Made by a program: the position numbers and the translations under genes
The notes under the pieces: model-generated
The model's input: only the letters and a program-made list of their open reading frames with translations
Database searches by the model: none
What the model was told of the DNA's origin: nothing
Assembly (NCBI RefSeq): GCF_014200305.1
Contig: NZ_JACHBL010000001.1
Span: 1,116,001-1,180,000 of the forward strand
DNA from: Neomicrococcus lactis
GTDB taxonomy: Bacteria > Actinomycetota > Actinomycetes > Actinomycetales > Micrococcaceae
DNA: 64,000 nt
Reading direction: 5' to 3'
Shown: in pieces, positions 18,534-27,410 of the stretch
How the letters are laid out: each line of letters begins with the position of its first letter
Numbering within the stretch: position 1 is the stretch's first letter

Positions 18534-20429
18534 CTACCCGCGCAAGACGTCCAAGAGATCGTCGATGACGGATGCGTCCTCAATGGTGGACGGCACCACG
18601 TACTCTTCGCCATCTGCGATCTGACGCATAGTTTTGCGTAAGATCTTGCCGGAGCGAGTCTTGGGCAGGGCTGCCACCACGGCGACATCCTTGAAGTCAG
18701 CAACCGGCCCAATGTCTTGACGCACCAGCGCGATGAGTTCCTTGCGCAAGTCCTCCTCGGCAATATCCACGCCGGATTTCAGCACCACGTAGCCGGACGG
18801 ACGCTGACCCTTGAGCGGATCCGAAACACCAATCACGGCGCATTCGGCAATGGCCGGATGGCTCGCCACAACTTGCTCCATGGCGCCGGTGCTCAAGCGG
18901 TGACCGGACACGTTGATGACGTCGTCCGTGCGGCCCATGACAAAGAGGTAGTTCTCATCGTCCTTGAATCCGGAGTCGCCCGTGGCGTAGTAGCCAGGGA
19001 ACGCGTCCAGGTAGGAGGACTTGTAGCGCTCGTCGCCGCCCCAAAGGGTCGCGAGTGTGCCCGGAGGCATGGGGAGCTTGATGGCGATATTGCCTTCCGT
19101 GTTCGGCTCCGTCAGCTCTTCGCCGAAAGCATCCAAGATGCGGACGTCGTAACCCGGCACCGCAAAAGTTGGCGAACCAATCTTGCGCGGCAGCTCTTCC
19201 AGACCAAACGGATTGGACGCGATGGGCCAGCCCGTTTCCGTCTGCCACCAGTTATCGATGACAGGAACTGCGAGCGCGTCTTCAATCCAACGGCTCGTGT
19301 CCGGGTCTAGGCGCTCGCCCGCGGCAAAGAGCGCCTTGAGCGTTGGCATCGGCGTGGACTTGATGAACTCGCCGTGAGGATCGTTCTTACGGATAGCACG
19401 CAAAGCGGTCGGGGCCGTGAAGAGGACCTTGGCACCGTGCTGCGCAACCACGCGCCAGAAGGCGCCGGCGTCCGGTGTGCCTACAGGCTTGCCTTCGTAG
19501 AGGACGGTGGTGGCACCGGCAATGAGCGGCGCGTACACGATGTAGGAGTGCCCCACTACCCACCCGACGTCCGAGGCCGTAAACATGGTCTCGCCAGTGC
19601 CCACTCCATAAATGTTCTTCATGGACCACTGCATCGCCACGGCGTAACCGCCGGAGTCGCGCACCACGCCCTTCGGCTTACCCGTAGTACCGGACGTGTA
19701 GAGAATGTACAGAGGGTCCGTCGCCAGCACCGGCACTGCCGCATGCGGGGCAGCCGCTTGCGTGGCGGCGTCGTAATCAATCCACTGCGCGCCCGCCTGA
19801 TCAATGTTCTCCGGGGAATGCTGGAATCCTTCGCGGGCTTTTACGACGACGTAGCTCACCTTGTGTGCGGACGTTGCGATGGCCTGGGAGACATTTGGGA
19901 GATATTCGACGCGGCGCGCCGGTTCGATGCCGCCGGTGGCGGTCACGATCACCTTCGGAGTGGCGTCTTCAATGCGGGCCGCGAGTTCCTTGGGAGCGAA
20001 GCCGCCGAAAACCACCGAGTGCACAGCGCCGAGGCGAGCGCAGGCCAGCATGGAGATGAGAGCTTCCGGGATCATCGGCATATATATAATGACGCGGTCG
20101 CCTTTGACCACGCCAAGTTCTGCGAGCGCGCCGGCTGCCTTTTCAACTTCACTCAAGAGTTTCTTGTAGGAGTACGTCTTGACGGTACCGAGGACGGCGG
20201 AATCATAGATCAGCGCTGCTTGGTCTCCTCGTCCGGCGGCAACGTGACGGTCCAGCGCGTTGGCAGCCACGTTGAGCTCGGCACCCGGGAACCAGCTGTA
20301 CATCGGGGCTTTGGATTCATCGATGGCCACCGTCGGCGGGACGGTCCATTCGATGTCTTGCGCGGCATCCAGCCAGAACTGGCCGGGGTCTTGCTGACTG
20401 CGCTGGTAGGTGGCTGCGTAGGTGGTCAT
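18534..20429 (-). CDS. prpE: Propionyl-CoA synthetase (acyl-CoA synthetase)
   Basis: A 631-residue AMP-forming acyl-CoA synthetase that activates propionate for the methylcitrate cycle. It has the adenylate-forming motif LYTSGTTGKPKGVV, the hinge region YYATGDSGFKDDENY and the C-terminal KTRSGKILRKTMR with the catalytic, acetylation-regulated lysine. The N-terminal QDIEWTVPPT start and close resemblance to PrpE favour propionate over acetate, and the divergent prpDBC genes support that strongly. It shares a 180-base control region with gntR containing two TGTATACA sites. Confidence 0.92.
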   Translation of the reverse strand: MTTYAATYQRSQQDPGQFWLDAAQDIEWTVPPTVAIDESKAPMYSWFPGAELNVAANALDRHVAAGRGDQAALIYDSAVLGTVKTYSYKKLLSEVEKAAGALAELGVVKGDRVIIYMPMIPEALISMLACARLGAVHSVVFGGFAPKELAARIEDATPKVIVTATGGIEPARRVEYLPNVSQAIATSAHKVSYVVVKAREGFQHSPENIDQAGAQWIDYDAATQAAAPHAAVPVLATDPLYILYTSGTTGKPKGVVRDSGGYAVAMQWSMKNIYGVGTGETMFTASDVGWVVGHSYIVYAPLIAGATTVLYEGKPVGTPDAGAFWRVVAQHGAKVLFTAPTALRAIRKNDPHGEFIKSTPMPTLKALFAAGERLDPDTSRWIEDALAVPVIDNWWQTETGWPIASNPFGLEELPRKIGSPTFAVPGYDVRILDAFGEELTEPNTEGNIAIKLPMPPGTLATLWGGDERYKSSYLDAFPGYYATGDSGFKDDENYLFVMGRTDDVINVSGHRLSTGAMEQVVASHPAIAECAVIGVSDPLKGQRPSGYVVLKSGVDIAEEDLRKELIALVRQDIGPVADFKDVAVVAALPKTRSGKILRKTMRQIADGEEYVVPSTIEDASVIDDLLDVLRG

Positions 20430-20521
20430 GAAACCCTCCGTGGTGATCTAGCGCCATTGCTAAAGAACTGCCTCTTTCTGAGAATTACTGTATGACTCCC
20501 GTCACAGACAAACAAGAGTTC

Positions 20522-20529
20522 TGTATACA
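20522..20529. promoter_or_regulatory. Candidate GntR operator 1 in the prp control region
   Basis: Perfect palindrome TGTATACA. The GTATAC core is like those bound by FadR-subclass GntR proteins. On the minus strand a prpE promoter candidate (TTGTTT, 17-base spacer, TACAGT) lies just downstream, so binding here could block prpE. The second copy is 74 bases away. Confidence 0.6.
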
Positions 20530-20576
20530 CAATTAGCCGCTTTGCGCCGAAAGGTAGGTGAAATGGGGTAAAAGGT

Positions 20577-20605
20577 CTAGACGTTTCACCGTCGATGTAT
20601 ACAAT
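20577..20605 (+). promoter_or_regulatory. gntR-prpDBC promoter overlapping operator 2
   Basis: TAGACG (20577-20582) and TACAAT (20600-20605) are separated by 17 bases, a good sigma-A-type promoter. The palindrome TGTATACA (20596-20603) overlaps the -10 element, so the regulator would repress its own operon. Transcription would start at about 20612, right at the ATG at 20613, predicting a leaderless mRNA. Confidence 0.6.
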
Positions 20606-20612
20606 GGATGTC

Positions 20613-21272
20613 ATGAGAGCGAGCGATAAGGCGTACGAGCAGTTACGCGACGAGATCCTCGACGGCGCCATCTCGCCCGGTACATTGCTGGGCGAAGTGG
20701 AGCAGTCTGAGCGACTCGGCGTTTCTCGCACGCCCATCCGCGAGGCTTTCGCTCGATTGGCTGCCGACGGCCTCGCCGTCCAGCAACGTGGACGCGGAAC
20801 GGTTGTCACCGACGTATCTCTGGATCACGTCGAAGACCTCTTTGAACTGCGCACCGCACTTGAAGTTCAAGCCGCACGCTTAGCTGCGGCCCGCGTTTCC
20901 CCGGAGCAGGCCGACACCTTCATTTCGCTCGCTGCACGATTCCGTGCGGCGTCCCATGTGGAGGCTGGCTTCGTTCCCACCGATTACTACCAATTGGCTT
21001 CCTCGCTGGATACCGCCATCGACGAAGCCGTCCACAATGACTACCTGGCCAACGCACTACGTGGCCTGCGTACCCATCTGGCTCGAGTCCGCCGACTAGC
21101 TCAAGACAACCCGGAACGGCTGGCAGCATCCTCGAACGAACACGCGCTCATCGCTGAGTCGATCGCCAAGGGATCACCGCAGCTGGCCGAAGCTGCCACG
21201 CTAGTGCATTTGAGCCAATCGCTTCAACACATTCAACATCAGCAACATCCTCGGCAAGCCGCCGCCGTCTAG
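20613..21272 (+). CDS. GntR-family (FadR subclass) regulator of the prp genes
   Basis: A 219-residue regulator. The N-terminal winged HTH contains LGVSRTPIREAFARLAADGL (about 40-59) and is followed by an all-helical FCD ligand domain. It heads the prpDBC genes, so it most likely responds to a propionate-pathway intermediate such as 2-methylcitrate; that is inference from position. Three in-frame ATGs occur (20595, 20604, 20613). The third is preferred because the first two fall within the promoter and operator. No ribosome binding site precedes it, consistent with leaderless translation. Confidence 0.85.
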   Translation: MRASDKAYEQLRDEILDGAISPGTLLGEVEQSERLGVSRTPIREAFARLAADGLAVQQRGRGTVVTDVSLDHVEDLFELRTALEVQAARLAAARVSPEQADTFISLAARFRAASHVEAGFVPTDYYQLASSLDTAIDEAVHNDYLANALRGLRTHLARVRRLAQDNPERLAASSNEHALIAESIAKGSPQLAEAATLVHLSQSLQHIQHQQHPRQAAAV

Positions 21273-21311
21273 ACATCTTTTCCAAGCTTTCAACCCTTAC
21301 GAAAGGCAACC

Positions 21312-22829
21312 ATGAAACTGCACGAAGTTCGCGTCTACAAGTCCGAAGAAAACCTGCCCCGCGAGGAGCAGCTTGCGCACAAGATCGCCGAGGTCGCCGC
21401 TGACCCCGTAGAGGTCTCCGCAGAAGTAACGGACATGATCATCAACCGCATCATCGACAACGCTTCGGTTGCCGTCGCCTCGCTGAACCGCGGACCGATC
21501 ATTGCCGCTCGCGCCCAGGCCATCACGCACGCTCCATCCACCGGCGGACAGGGCGCGTCCGTTTTCGGCATCACGGAAAAGGTTTCCCCTGAGTGGGCTG
21601 CTTGGGCCAACGGTGTAGCCGTTCGCGAGCTCGATTACCACGACACTTTCTTGGCAGCCGAGTACTCCCACCCTGGCGACAACATTCCGCCGATCCTTGC
21701 AGTCGCTCAGCATGTTGGTTCTTCCGGCCGCGACCTCATCCGCGGTATCGCCACTGGCTACGAAATTCAGGTGGATCTGGTCAAGGCCATTTGCTTGCAC
21801 AAGCACAAGATTGACCACGTAGCTCACCTCGGCCCATCTGCATCCGCAGGCATCGGCACCTTGTTGGGCTTGCCGGTTGAGCAGATCTTCCAGGCTGTTG
21901 GCCAGGGCCTCCACACCACCACCGCCACGCGTCAGTCCCGCAAGGGCGAGATCTCCACGTGGAAGGCTCACGCTCCTGCATTCGCCGGCAAGATGGCCGT
22001 TGAAGCAGCCGACCGCGCAATGCGCGGACAGACCTCTCCAGTGCCGATCTACGAAGGCGAAGACGGCGTCATCGCCTGGTTGTTGGACGGACCGGACGCT
22101 CGTTACGAAGTGCCACTTCCTGAGGCCGGCGAAGCCAAGCGCGCAATTCTCGATACCTACACCAAGGAACACTCCGCCGAGTACCAGGCTCAGGCATGGA
22201 TTGACTTGGCCCGCAAGCTTCACGGCGAACACCCTGAAGCCACGGATCCGAACAACGTGGAATCTGTCCTCATCAAGACCAGCCACCACACGCACTACGT
22301 CATTGGCTCCGGCGCCAACGATCCTCAGAAGTACGATCCAACCGCATCCCGCGAAACCTTGGATCACTCCATCATGTACATCTTCACGGTGGCATTGCAG
22401 GATGGCGCTTGGCACCACGTGGACTCCTACGCTCCAGAGCGTGCAGGCCGCGCCGACACGGTGGAGCTGTGGCACAAGGTGACCACGGAAGAAGACAAGG
22501 AATGGACACGCCGCTACCACTCGCTGGACATCAGCGAGAAGGCCTTCGGCGGTTCCGTAGTCATCACCCTCAAGGACGGAACGGTTATTGAGGATTCCAT
22601 CGCCGTTGCCGACGCTCACCCGCTGGGCGCCCGGCCATTCGCTCGCGAACAGTACATCAACAAGTTCCGCACCCTGGCTGAGGGCCTCGTGGAGCCAGCT
22701 GAAATCGAGCGCTTCTTGGACACCGTGCAGCGCTTGCCAGAACTGAAGGCTGGCGAACTGGATCAGCTCAACGTGGTGGCAGCTCTTGGCGTCATCAACC
22801 TCGAAAACGCCCCGAAGGGACTTTTCTAA
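21312..22829 (+). CDS. prpD: 2-methylcitrate dehydratase
   Basis: A 505-residue member of the MmgE/PrpD family, which dehydrates 2-methylcitrate to 2-methyl-cis-aconitate. Family features include [20 protein letters not shown] (about 97-116), the [12 protein letters not shown] stretch and [22 protein letters not shown] at 21312 has GAAAGG upstream. It lies between gntR and prpB, with only one base between its stop and the prpB start. Confidence 0.95.
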   Translation: MKLHEVRVYKSEENLPREEQLAHKIAEVAADPVEVSAEVTDMIINRIIDNASVAVASLNRGPIIAARAQAITHAPSTGGQGASVFGITEKVSPEWAAWANGVAVRELDYHDTFLAAEYSHPGDNIPPILAVAQHVGSSGRDLIRGIATGYEIQVDLVKAICLHKHKIDHVAHLGPSASAGIGTLLGLPVEQIFQAVGQGLHTTTATRQSRKGEISTWKAHAPAFAGKMAVEAADRAMRGQTSPVPIYEGEDGVIAWLLDGPDARYEVPLPEAGEAKRAILDTYTKEHSAEYQAQAWIDLARKLHGEHPEATDPNNVESVLIKTSHHTHYVIGSGANDPQKYDPTASRETLDHSIMYIFTVALQDGAWHHVDSYAPERAGRADTVELWHKVTTEEDKEWTRRYHSLDISEKAFGGSVVITLKDGTVIEDSIAVADAHPLGARPFAREQYINKFRTLAEGLVEPAEIERFLDTVQRLPELKAGELDQLNVVAALGVINLENAPKGLF

Positions 22830-22830
22830 A

Positions 22831-23760
22831 ATGCTGTACTCCACCAAAACGCCGAACGAGAAGCGGAAAGCTTTTCGTGACGCAGTGAAGCCGGGAGCTG
22901 CCGTGCAGTTCCCGGGAGCCTTCACTCCCCTATCCGCCAAGCTCATTCAAGAAAAGGGCTTCCAGGGCGCCTACATTTCCGGTGCTGTTCTAGCGAACGA
23001 GCTGGGTCTTCCGGACGTTGGCCTCACGACGCTCAGTGAAGTCGCTCAGCGCGGACGCCAGATTGCTGACGCCACGGATCTGCCCACCTTGATCGATGCC
23101 GACACCGGATTCGGCGAGCCCATGAACGTGGCCCGCACCATCCAGGAGCTCGAGAACGCTGGCTTGTCCGGCTGCCATATCGAGGACCAGTTCAACCCGA
23201 AACGGTGTGGTCACTTGGACGGCAAGAACATGGTGGATCTGAAGACCGCCACCATGCGCATCAAGGGTGCCGTGGATGGCCGCCGTGACAGCGACTTCGT
23301 CATCATGGCTCGCACGGACCTGCGTGCTGTTGAAGGACTGGACGCGGCGATTGCCCGCATGAAGGCCCTCGTGGACTCCGGCGCAGACATGATTTTCCCG
23401 GAGGCTCTCAAGGACCTCAGCGAATTTGAGCGTGTCTGCAACGAAATCGACGTCCCCGTCCTCGCCAACATGACAGAGTTCGGTAAGAGCGAGCTGTTCA
23501 CCAAACAGCAGCTCGCGGACGCCGGCGTTGCGATGGTCATCTACCCGGTGACGTTGCTTCGTATCGCGATGGGAGCCATCGAGCGTACGCTGGACACGAT
23601 TGCCACAGAGGGAACGCAGGACAGCAAGGTCGAAGAGATGTTGACGCGTTCACGTCTCTACGAACTCGTTGACTACGAGGCCTACAACCAGTTCGATTCC
23701 GGAATCTTCAACTTCCAGGTTCCGAGCTCCGATATTCAAACGAACAACGCGAACCTCTAA
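22831..23760 (+). CDS. prpB: 2-methylisocitrate lyase
   Basis: A 309-residue lyase of the isocitrate lyase/PEP mutase superfamily, splitting methylisocitrate into pyruvate and succinate. DADTGFGEPMNVARTI gives the Mg-binding Asp residues, and KRCGHLDGK carries the catalytic cysteine of the lyase signature. ATG at 22831 starts one base after prpD. The longer upstream start lies inside prpD and is unlikely. Confidence 0.96.
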   Translation: MLYSTKTPNEKRKAFRDAVKPGAAVQFPGAFTPLSAKLIQEKGFQGAYISGAVLANELGLPDVGLTTLSEVAQRGRQIADATDLPTLIDADTGFGEPMNVARTIQELENAGLSGCHIEDQFNPKRCGHLDGKNMVDLKTATMRIKGAVDGRRDSDFVIMARTDLRAVEGLDAAIARMKALVDSGADMIFPEALKDLSEFERVCNEIDVPVLANMTEFGKSELFTKQQLADAGVAMVIYPVTLLRIAMGAIERTLDTIATEGTQDSKVEEMLTRSRLYELVDYEAYNQFDSGIFNFQVPSSDIQTNNANL

Positions 23761-23788
23761 GGCCGCGGAACAGCTATAAGGAGAAATC

Positions 23789-24931
23789 ATGACTGAAACT
23801 GAGGAGATCAGGAAGGGTCTTGCGGGAGTCGTCGTTGACTACACCGCGGTATCCAAGGTCAATCCTGAGTCGAACTCGCTGCTCTATCGCGGCTATCCGG
23901 TTCAGGAATTGGCTGCGCAGAAGTCCTTCGAAGAGGTTGCGCTCTTGCTCTGGAACGGCGAGCTTCCAACGGAAGCTGAGCTTCAGGAGTTCGTGACCTT
24001 CGAGCGTTCCAACCGCGCGCTTGATGAGAACGTGAAGGCAGCCATCGACTTGTTGCCAAAGAATTGCCACCCGATGGATGTGGGACGCACCGCCGTTTCC
24101 GTCATGGGCGCCAACCACCCGAAGGCCGAGGATTCCTCGCCGGAGGCTGAGTTGGAGAAGGCAAAGCACCTGTTTGCGAAGTTCCCTGCTGTGGTGGCCT
24201 ATGACCAGCGCCGCCGTCGCGACCAGGATGTCGTTGAGCCGCGCGAGGATCTGGATTACTCCCAGAACTTCTTGTGGATGACCTTCGGCGAAGAAGCTGC
24301 GCCAGAAGTCGTGGACGCCTTCCGCGTCTCCATGGTCTTGTATGCGGAGCACTCCTTCAACGCTTCCACGTTCACGGCTCGTGTCATCACCTCGACGCTG
24401 TCTGACCTTCACTCAGCTGTCACGGGTGCTATCGGCGCTCTCAAGGGCCCACTCCACGGTGGCGCCAACGAGGCCGTCATGCACACCTTCCACGAGATCG
24501 GCATCCGCAAGGAAGAGTCTCGTGAAGAGGCAGCTGCCCGGGCCAAGGCGTGGATGGAAGACGCTCTCGCGCAGAAGAAGAAGGTCATGGGCTTCGGCCA
24601 CCGCGTCTACAAGAACGGTGACTCCCGCGTGCCAACCATGAAGGCTGCGCTGGACAAGATGATTGAGTACTACGGTCGAAGCGAAATGCTGGGCCTCTAC
24701 GACGGGCTCGAGCAGGCCATGGGTGAGGCTAAGAACATCAAGCCAAACCTTGACTACCCTGCCGGCCCTACGTACCACTTGATGGGCTTTGACACGGAAA
24801 TGTTCACGCCGATCTTCATCGCCGCTCGCATCACCGGCTGGACTGCTCACATCCGCGAGCAGCGTGCCGCCAACGCGTTGATCCGCCCGCTGTCCGCCTA
24901 CAACGGACCGGAAGAGCGTCACCTTTCGTAG
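23789..24931 (+). CDS. prpC: 2-methylcitrate synthase
   Basis: A 380-residue enzyme of the citrate synthase family condensing propionyl-CoA with oxaloacetate. The active-site segments are YAEHSFNASTFTARVI, GPLHGGANEAV (His) and MGFGHRVYKNGDSR (His), with the C-terminal Asp region GFDTEMFTPIF. Its length is that of methylcitrate synthases, which are shorter than typical citrate synthases. The ribosome site is AAGGAG. It is the last gene of the operon and is followed by a hairpin. Confidence 0.94.
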   Translation: MTETEEIRKGLAGVVVDYTAVSKVNPESNSLLYRGYPVQELAAQKSFEEVALLLWNGELPTEAELQEFVTFERSNRALDENVKAAIDLLPKNCHPMDVGRTAVSVMGANHPKAEDSSPEAELEKAKHLFAKFPAVVAYDQRRRRDQDVVEPREDLDYSQNFLWMTFGEEAAPEVVDAFRVSMVLYAEHSFNASTFTARVITSTLSDLHSAVTGAIGALKGPLHGGANEAVMHTFHEIGIRKEESREEAAARAKAWMEDALAQKKKVMGFGHRVYKNGDSRVPTMKAALDKMIEYYGRSEMLGLYDGLEQAMGEAKNIKPNLDYPAGPTYHLMGFDTEMFTPIFIAARITGWTAHIREQRAANALIRPLSAYNGPEERHLS

Positions 24932-24948
24932 GTCGCACCGCTTTTCTT

Positions 24949-25009
24949 AAAAGTACGACGACGCAGCTCGCCTGGGATTTCCGGGCTGAAGCTGCGTCGT
25001 CGTACTTAT
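24949..25009. repeat. Complete dispersed palindromic element, copy 2 (likely bidirectional terminator)
   Basis: AAGTACGACGACGCAGC (24951-24967) pairs perfectly over 17 bp with GCTGCGTCGTCGTACTT (24991-25007) around a 23-base loop. A-rich sequence precedes it and TT/ATT follows. It sits between the convergent ends of prpC and the sensor gene at 25018, so it probably ends both transcripts. Confidence 0.85.
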
Positions 25010-25017
25010 TTATGGGC

Positions 25018-26496
25018 TCAGTTGCCGCGCAAGCTGCGAGCGAACTGAACGACGTCTTTCCAATATTGCGAATTTGCGAGGTAGTTCTCCACGCCGCTGG
25101 TCATCGTCATTCCGCTGTCGACGAGTTCCGCCCGGATCTTTGCACCGTTGGGCAACTCGACGTCAGTGAGAAGGTCTTTTCGCTTGCCTTCGTCTGGCAG
25201 GTCTTGAGGAATCAGGGAGAGCATCACGTAGTCCTTCATTTCAGCCGTCTTCTGAACCAAAGCCACGGCGAGAGGTCCTTGAGGACTACTGAGCTCGATG
25301 TTTTCCCGTCGGAGAACCTGATAAGGGGCATCCCCGAAGATCTTGTCCGTCACTTCGTTTCCGGATTCCGGCCGAAGCGCAACGGCCATTCCGCCGTAGG
25401 TATCAAAGAAGTAAGCGCTGTCCTTTTGGGCATCGTTCAGGCCACTCGCTTTAGTGACTAGCGTCCAATCACTCCGCTTCTCAGCAGTCAGCCCCAGCCC
25501 CTCGCTCAAATCAACGGCTTGCCATGATGCCGCAGCCTTGGTTGGCGCCCACGTTGGAATGTTTGGACCTAGCAGATTCCAAACGTTGTCCACCTCCACG
25601 TCCATTGCTTTCAGCGTGGCATCCACCCAGCTGCTCATGTTGGGGTAGGGATCCGCAAATGGCTGAGCACGAAGATCCGGGTATGCCGGAATCCAGTTCG
25701 GGTAGGTCTGCTGGCTACCGATGTCCTGATAAGCACCTACAGCCCACTTGCCCTCTTGCCAGGTAGCGATGAAGAGACTCCGATTCCCTTCGATGATCCC
25801 ACCCACCAAATCCTTCGCAAAGTAATCACGGTCGGTGGTCCCGACAAAGGCTGCGTATCCCTGATAACAGCCCACCACTGGATGTTCCTCAGGGGTACCT
25901 TCCACCAGCTCAGTCTTGTTGGTATCCGGGTTGTCGATCGTTAGCTTGCTGATCTCGAACGCCTTGCACGCCGTGGAATCTTCCCAGAACACGTTCTCGT
26001 GCGCTGGCACTAATCCGTTCGGCAAGGACGAAGCTCCCGGCGCCGGCGCCGTGGACCCGCCTGAGCTCGCCGGAGCCGACGAAGTTGGCGACTCGGAATT
26101 CGTTGGAGCTGCTGAAGAGCCCGACGGTGTACTCGAACCACTGGACGGCGACTCTGACGCTTGCGTCGGAGAAGCGCTGGTGCTCATCTTGGTTGCGTCC
26201 GGCGCGGTGACGCCAGGTAGCGGATTGTTGACACGTGATTGGAACGGGTTGATCACCAGAACCAGTCCAACGGCGGCTGCAGCCGCAACGCCTGCAATCC
26301 ACACAGCCGGCTTCTTGAACCAGACCACGTTGTTCTTTGTATCTTCCGGCGCCTTGTCGGCCGTCTCAACAAAAGTTGGGGCGAAAGTTGGCGCGTCAGA
26401 GCCGTCGGGTCCCGTGAAGGACAGATTCAGCGGTCCTGGAGCTGGCAAGCCTTGCGCCGGGTCCGACTGTTTCATCAGATCTTCAATGCGTCTCAT
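25018..26496 (-). CDS. Single-pass membrane protein partnered with ECF sigma factor (paralogue A)
   Basis: A 492-residue protein of a family I do not recognise. Layout: a cytosolic tail (1-60) beginning RRIEDLMKQSDPAQGLPAPG, one helix (about 63-84, KPAVWIAGVAAAAAVGLVLV), a Ser/Thr/Pro/Ala stalk (about 95-165), then a roughly 330-residue outer domain. The outer domain starts LPNGLVPAHENVFW and has LLGPNIPTW, KRSDWTLVT and a C-terminal SQYWKDVVQFARSL. It has only the first Cys pair (ACKAF and VVGCY); the second pair found in the paralogues is missing. It begins 4 bases after the sigma gene with AAAGGAGG upstream. Position suggests an anti-sigma or sensor role, although no zinc-binding anti-sigma motif is present. 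Confidence 0.85.
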   Translation of the reverse strand: MRRIEDLMKQSDPAQGLPAPGPLNLSFTGPDGSDAPTFAPTFVETADKAPEDTKNNVVWFKKPAVWIAGVAAAAAVGLVLVINPFQSRVNNPLPGVTAPDATKMSTSASPTQASESPSSGSSTPSGSSAAPTNSESPTSSAPASSGGSTAPAPGASSLPNGLVPAHENVFWEDSTACKAFEISKLTIDNPDTNKTELVEGTPEEHPVVGCYQGYAAFVGTTDRDYFAKDLVGGIIEGNRSLFIATWQEGKWAVGAYQDIGSQQTYPNWIPAYPDLRAQPFADPYPNMSSWVDATLKAMDVEVDNVWNLLGPNIPTWAPTKAAASWQAVDLSEGLGLTAEKRSDWTLVTKASGLNDAQKDSAYFFDTYGGMAVALRPESGNEVTDKIFGDAPYQVLRRENIELSSPQGPLAVALVQKTAEMKDYVMLSLIPQDLPDEGKRKDLLTDVELPNGAKIRAELVDSGMTMTSGVENYLANSQYWKDVVQFARSLRGN

Positions 26497-26500
26497 GGTG

Positions 26501-27034
26501 TCACGCCTCCTTTCCGTTGGTGAAGTGCTTTCCTGATGGTTGGTTCATCAGATGTGGTGGGGCCAATTTGGCGAATGCCTGACGTGCCCGCGTCAGTCGC
26601 GTAGCAGCCGAGGCCTCCGAGCATCCAAGTACCTTGGCTAGATCGGAGCCGCGAAGTCCGTCCCAGTAAGAGAGGATCAGCACTTCGCGATCCTTCTCCC
26701 GCATTTGGTCCAGCACTTCTCCAACGTCTGCACTGATGCCAAAGTGATCGGGGCGGCTCGTCAGAACTACCGATTCCCTCAGCTTGTCGCGAAGCCGGAC
26801 TTGGCGCTGCGAACCGCGGTGCTGATTCAAAATCATGTTCTTCGCGGTCACAATGAGCCACGCGATATCAACCGCCGTGCCGTCCTGAAGTTTTTGCCAT
26901 GCAACGCGAAAAACATCATTTGTCAGTTCATTAGCGTCTTCAAGATTGAAGACGCGTCGATAAATGAATCGCTGAACGGTGACGGCATGCAGGTTGTACA
27001 ACGTGTCGATCTCTTGCTCTATCTGCATGCGCAT
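26501..27034 (-). CDS. ECF-type RNA polymerase sigma factor 1
   Basis: A 177-residue sigma-70-family protein of the two-domain extracytoplasmic function type. Sigma2 contains FIYRRVFNLEDANELTNDVF (about 24-43) and DIAWLIVTAKNMILNQHR. Sigma4 contains REKDREVLILSYWDGLRGSD and LGCSEASAATRLTRARQAF, the helix-turn-helix that reads the -35 element. ATG at 27034 is chosen because AAAGGGGG lies 8 bases upstream. It forms a two-gene unit with the membrane protein that follows and is closely similar to the sigma factor at 31571. Confidence 0.93.
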   Translation of the reverse strand: MRMQIEQEIDTLYNLHAVTVQRFIYRRVFNLEDANELTNDVFRVAWQKLQDGTAVDIAWLIVTAKNMILNQHRGSQRQVRLRDKLRESVVLTSRPDHFGISADVGEVLDQMREKDREVLILSYWDGLRGSDLAKVLGCSEASAATRLTRARQAFAKLAPPHLMNQPSGKHFTNGKEA

Positions 27035-27325
27035 TACCAAGCCCCCTTTGAAGCACTACGTCGACGCGGACCGCAATTTGCCGCATGACCTATTTATCGA
27101 GAATCCGAATTCCTCACGTTGTCCGTCGGTCCTTCTATTTGATTCATGTCCAGTTGAAACGAAAACTTGTCACAAATCCAGAAACTTTTTTCGAGGGGTT
27201 TTGCACGCGACCGCTAATGAAAGCGACCTTTGGCATTCAACCTACCGACGCATAAGTCCATTGTCTAGATTGAATTGGGGAATATCGCGGAAAAGTTCGC
27301 CTGACATGCATCAAGACGTGCCTCC
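27035..27325. other. Control region upstream of ECF sigma 1
   Basis: No coding frame is convincing. On the minus strand it holds the candidate promoter listed separately (27145-27176). The remainder, towards paralogue B, has no recognisable signal apart from the palindromic element at 27326-27380. Confidence 0.5.
27145..27176 (-). promoter_or_regulatory. Candidate ECF-type promoter of sigma 1
   Basis: Reading on the minus strand: TTTGTG, 19 bases, GGACATG. The spacer has TTTTC at the same position as in the sigma 2 promoter candidate. The -35-like part is weaker than in the other two copies. Confidence 0.4.
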
Positions 27326-27380
27326 AAATACGACGACGCAGCTCGGCTCGATTTCTCAAGCTCGGGCTGCGTCGCGCTTT
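27326..27380. repeat. Dispersed palindromic element, copy 3
   Basis: AAATACGACGACGCAGC (27326-27342) faces GCTGCGTCGCGCTT (27367-27380). The right arm has lost some bases compared with copy 2. It lies about 30 bases after the stop of paralogue B in that gene's direction. Confidence 0.75.
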
Positions 27381-27410
27381 CCTGAATTTCTGCGCAGTTC
27401 CTGGCGGAAG

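Noticed and set aside
21297-22946. Minus-strand 549-codon frame opposite prpD
   Set aside because: A shadow produced by the codon usage of prpD; no conserved domain.
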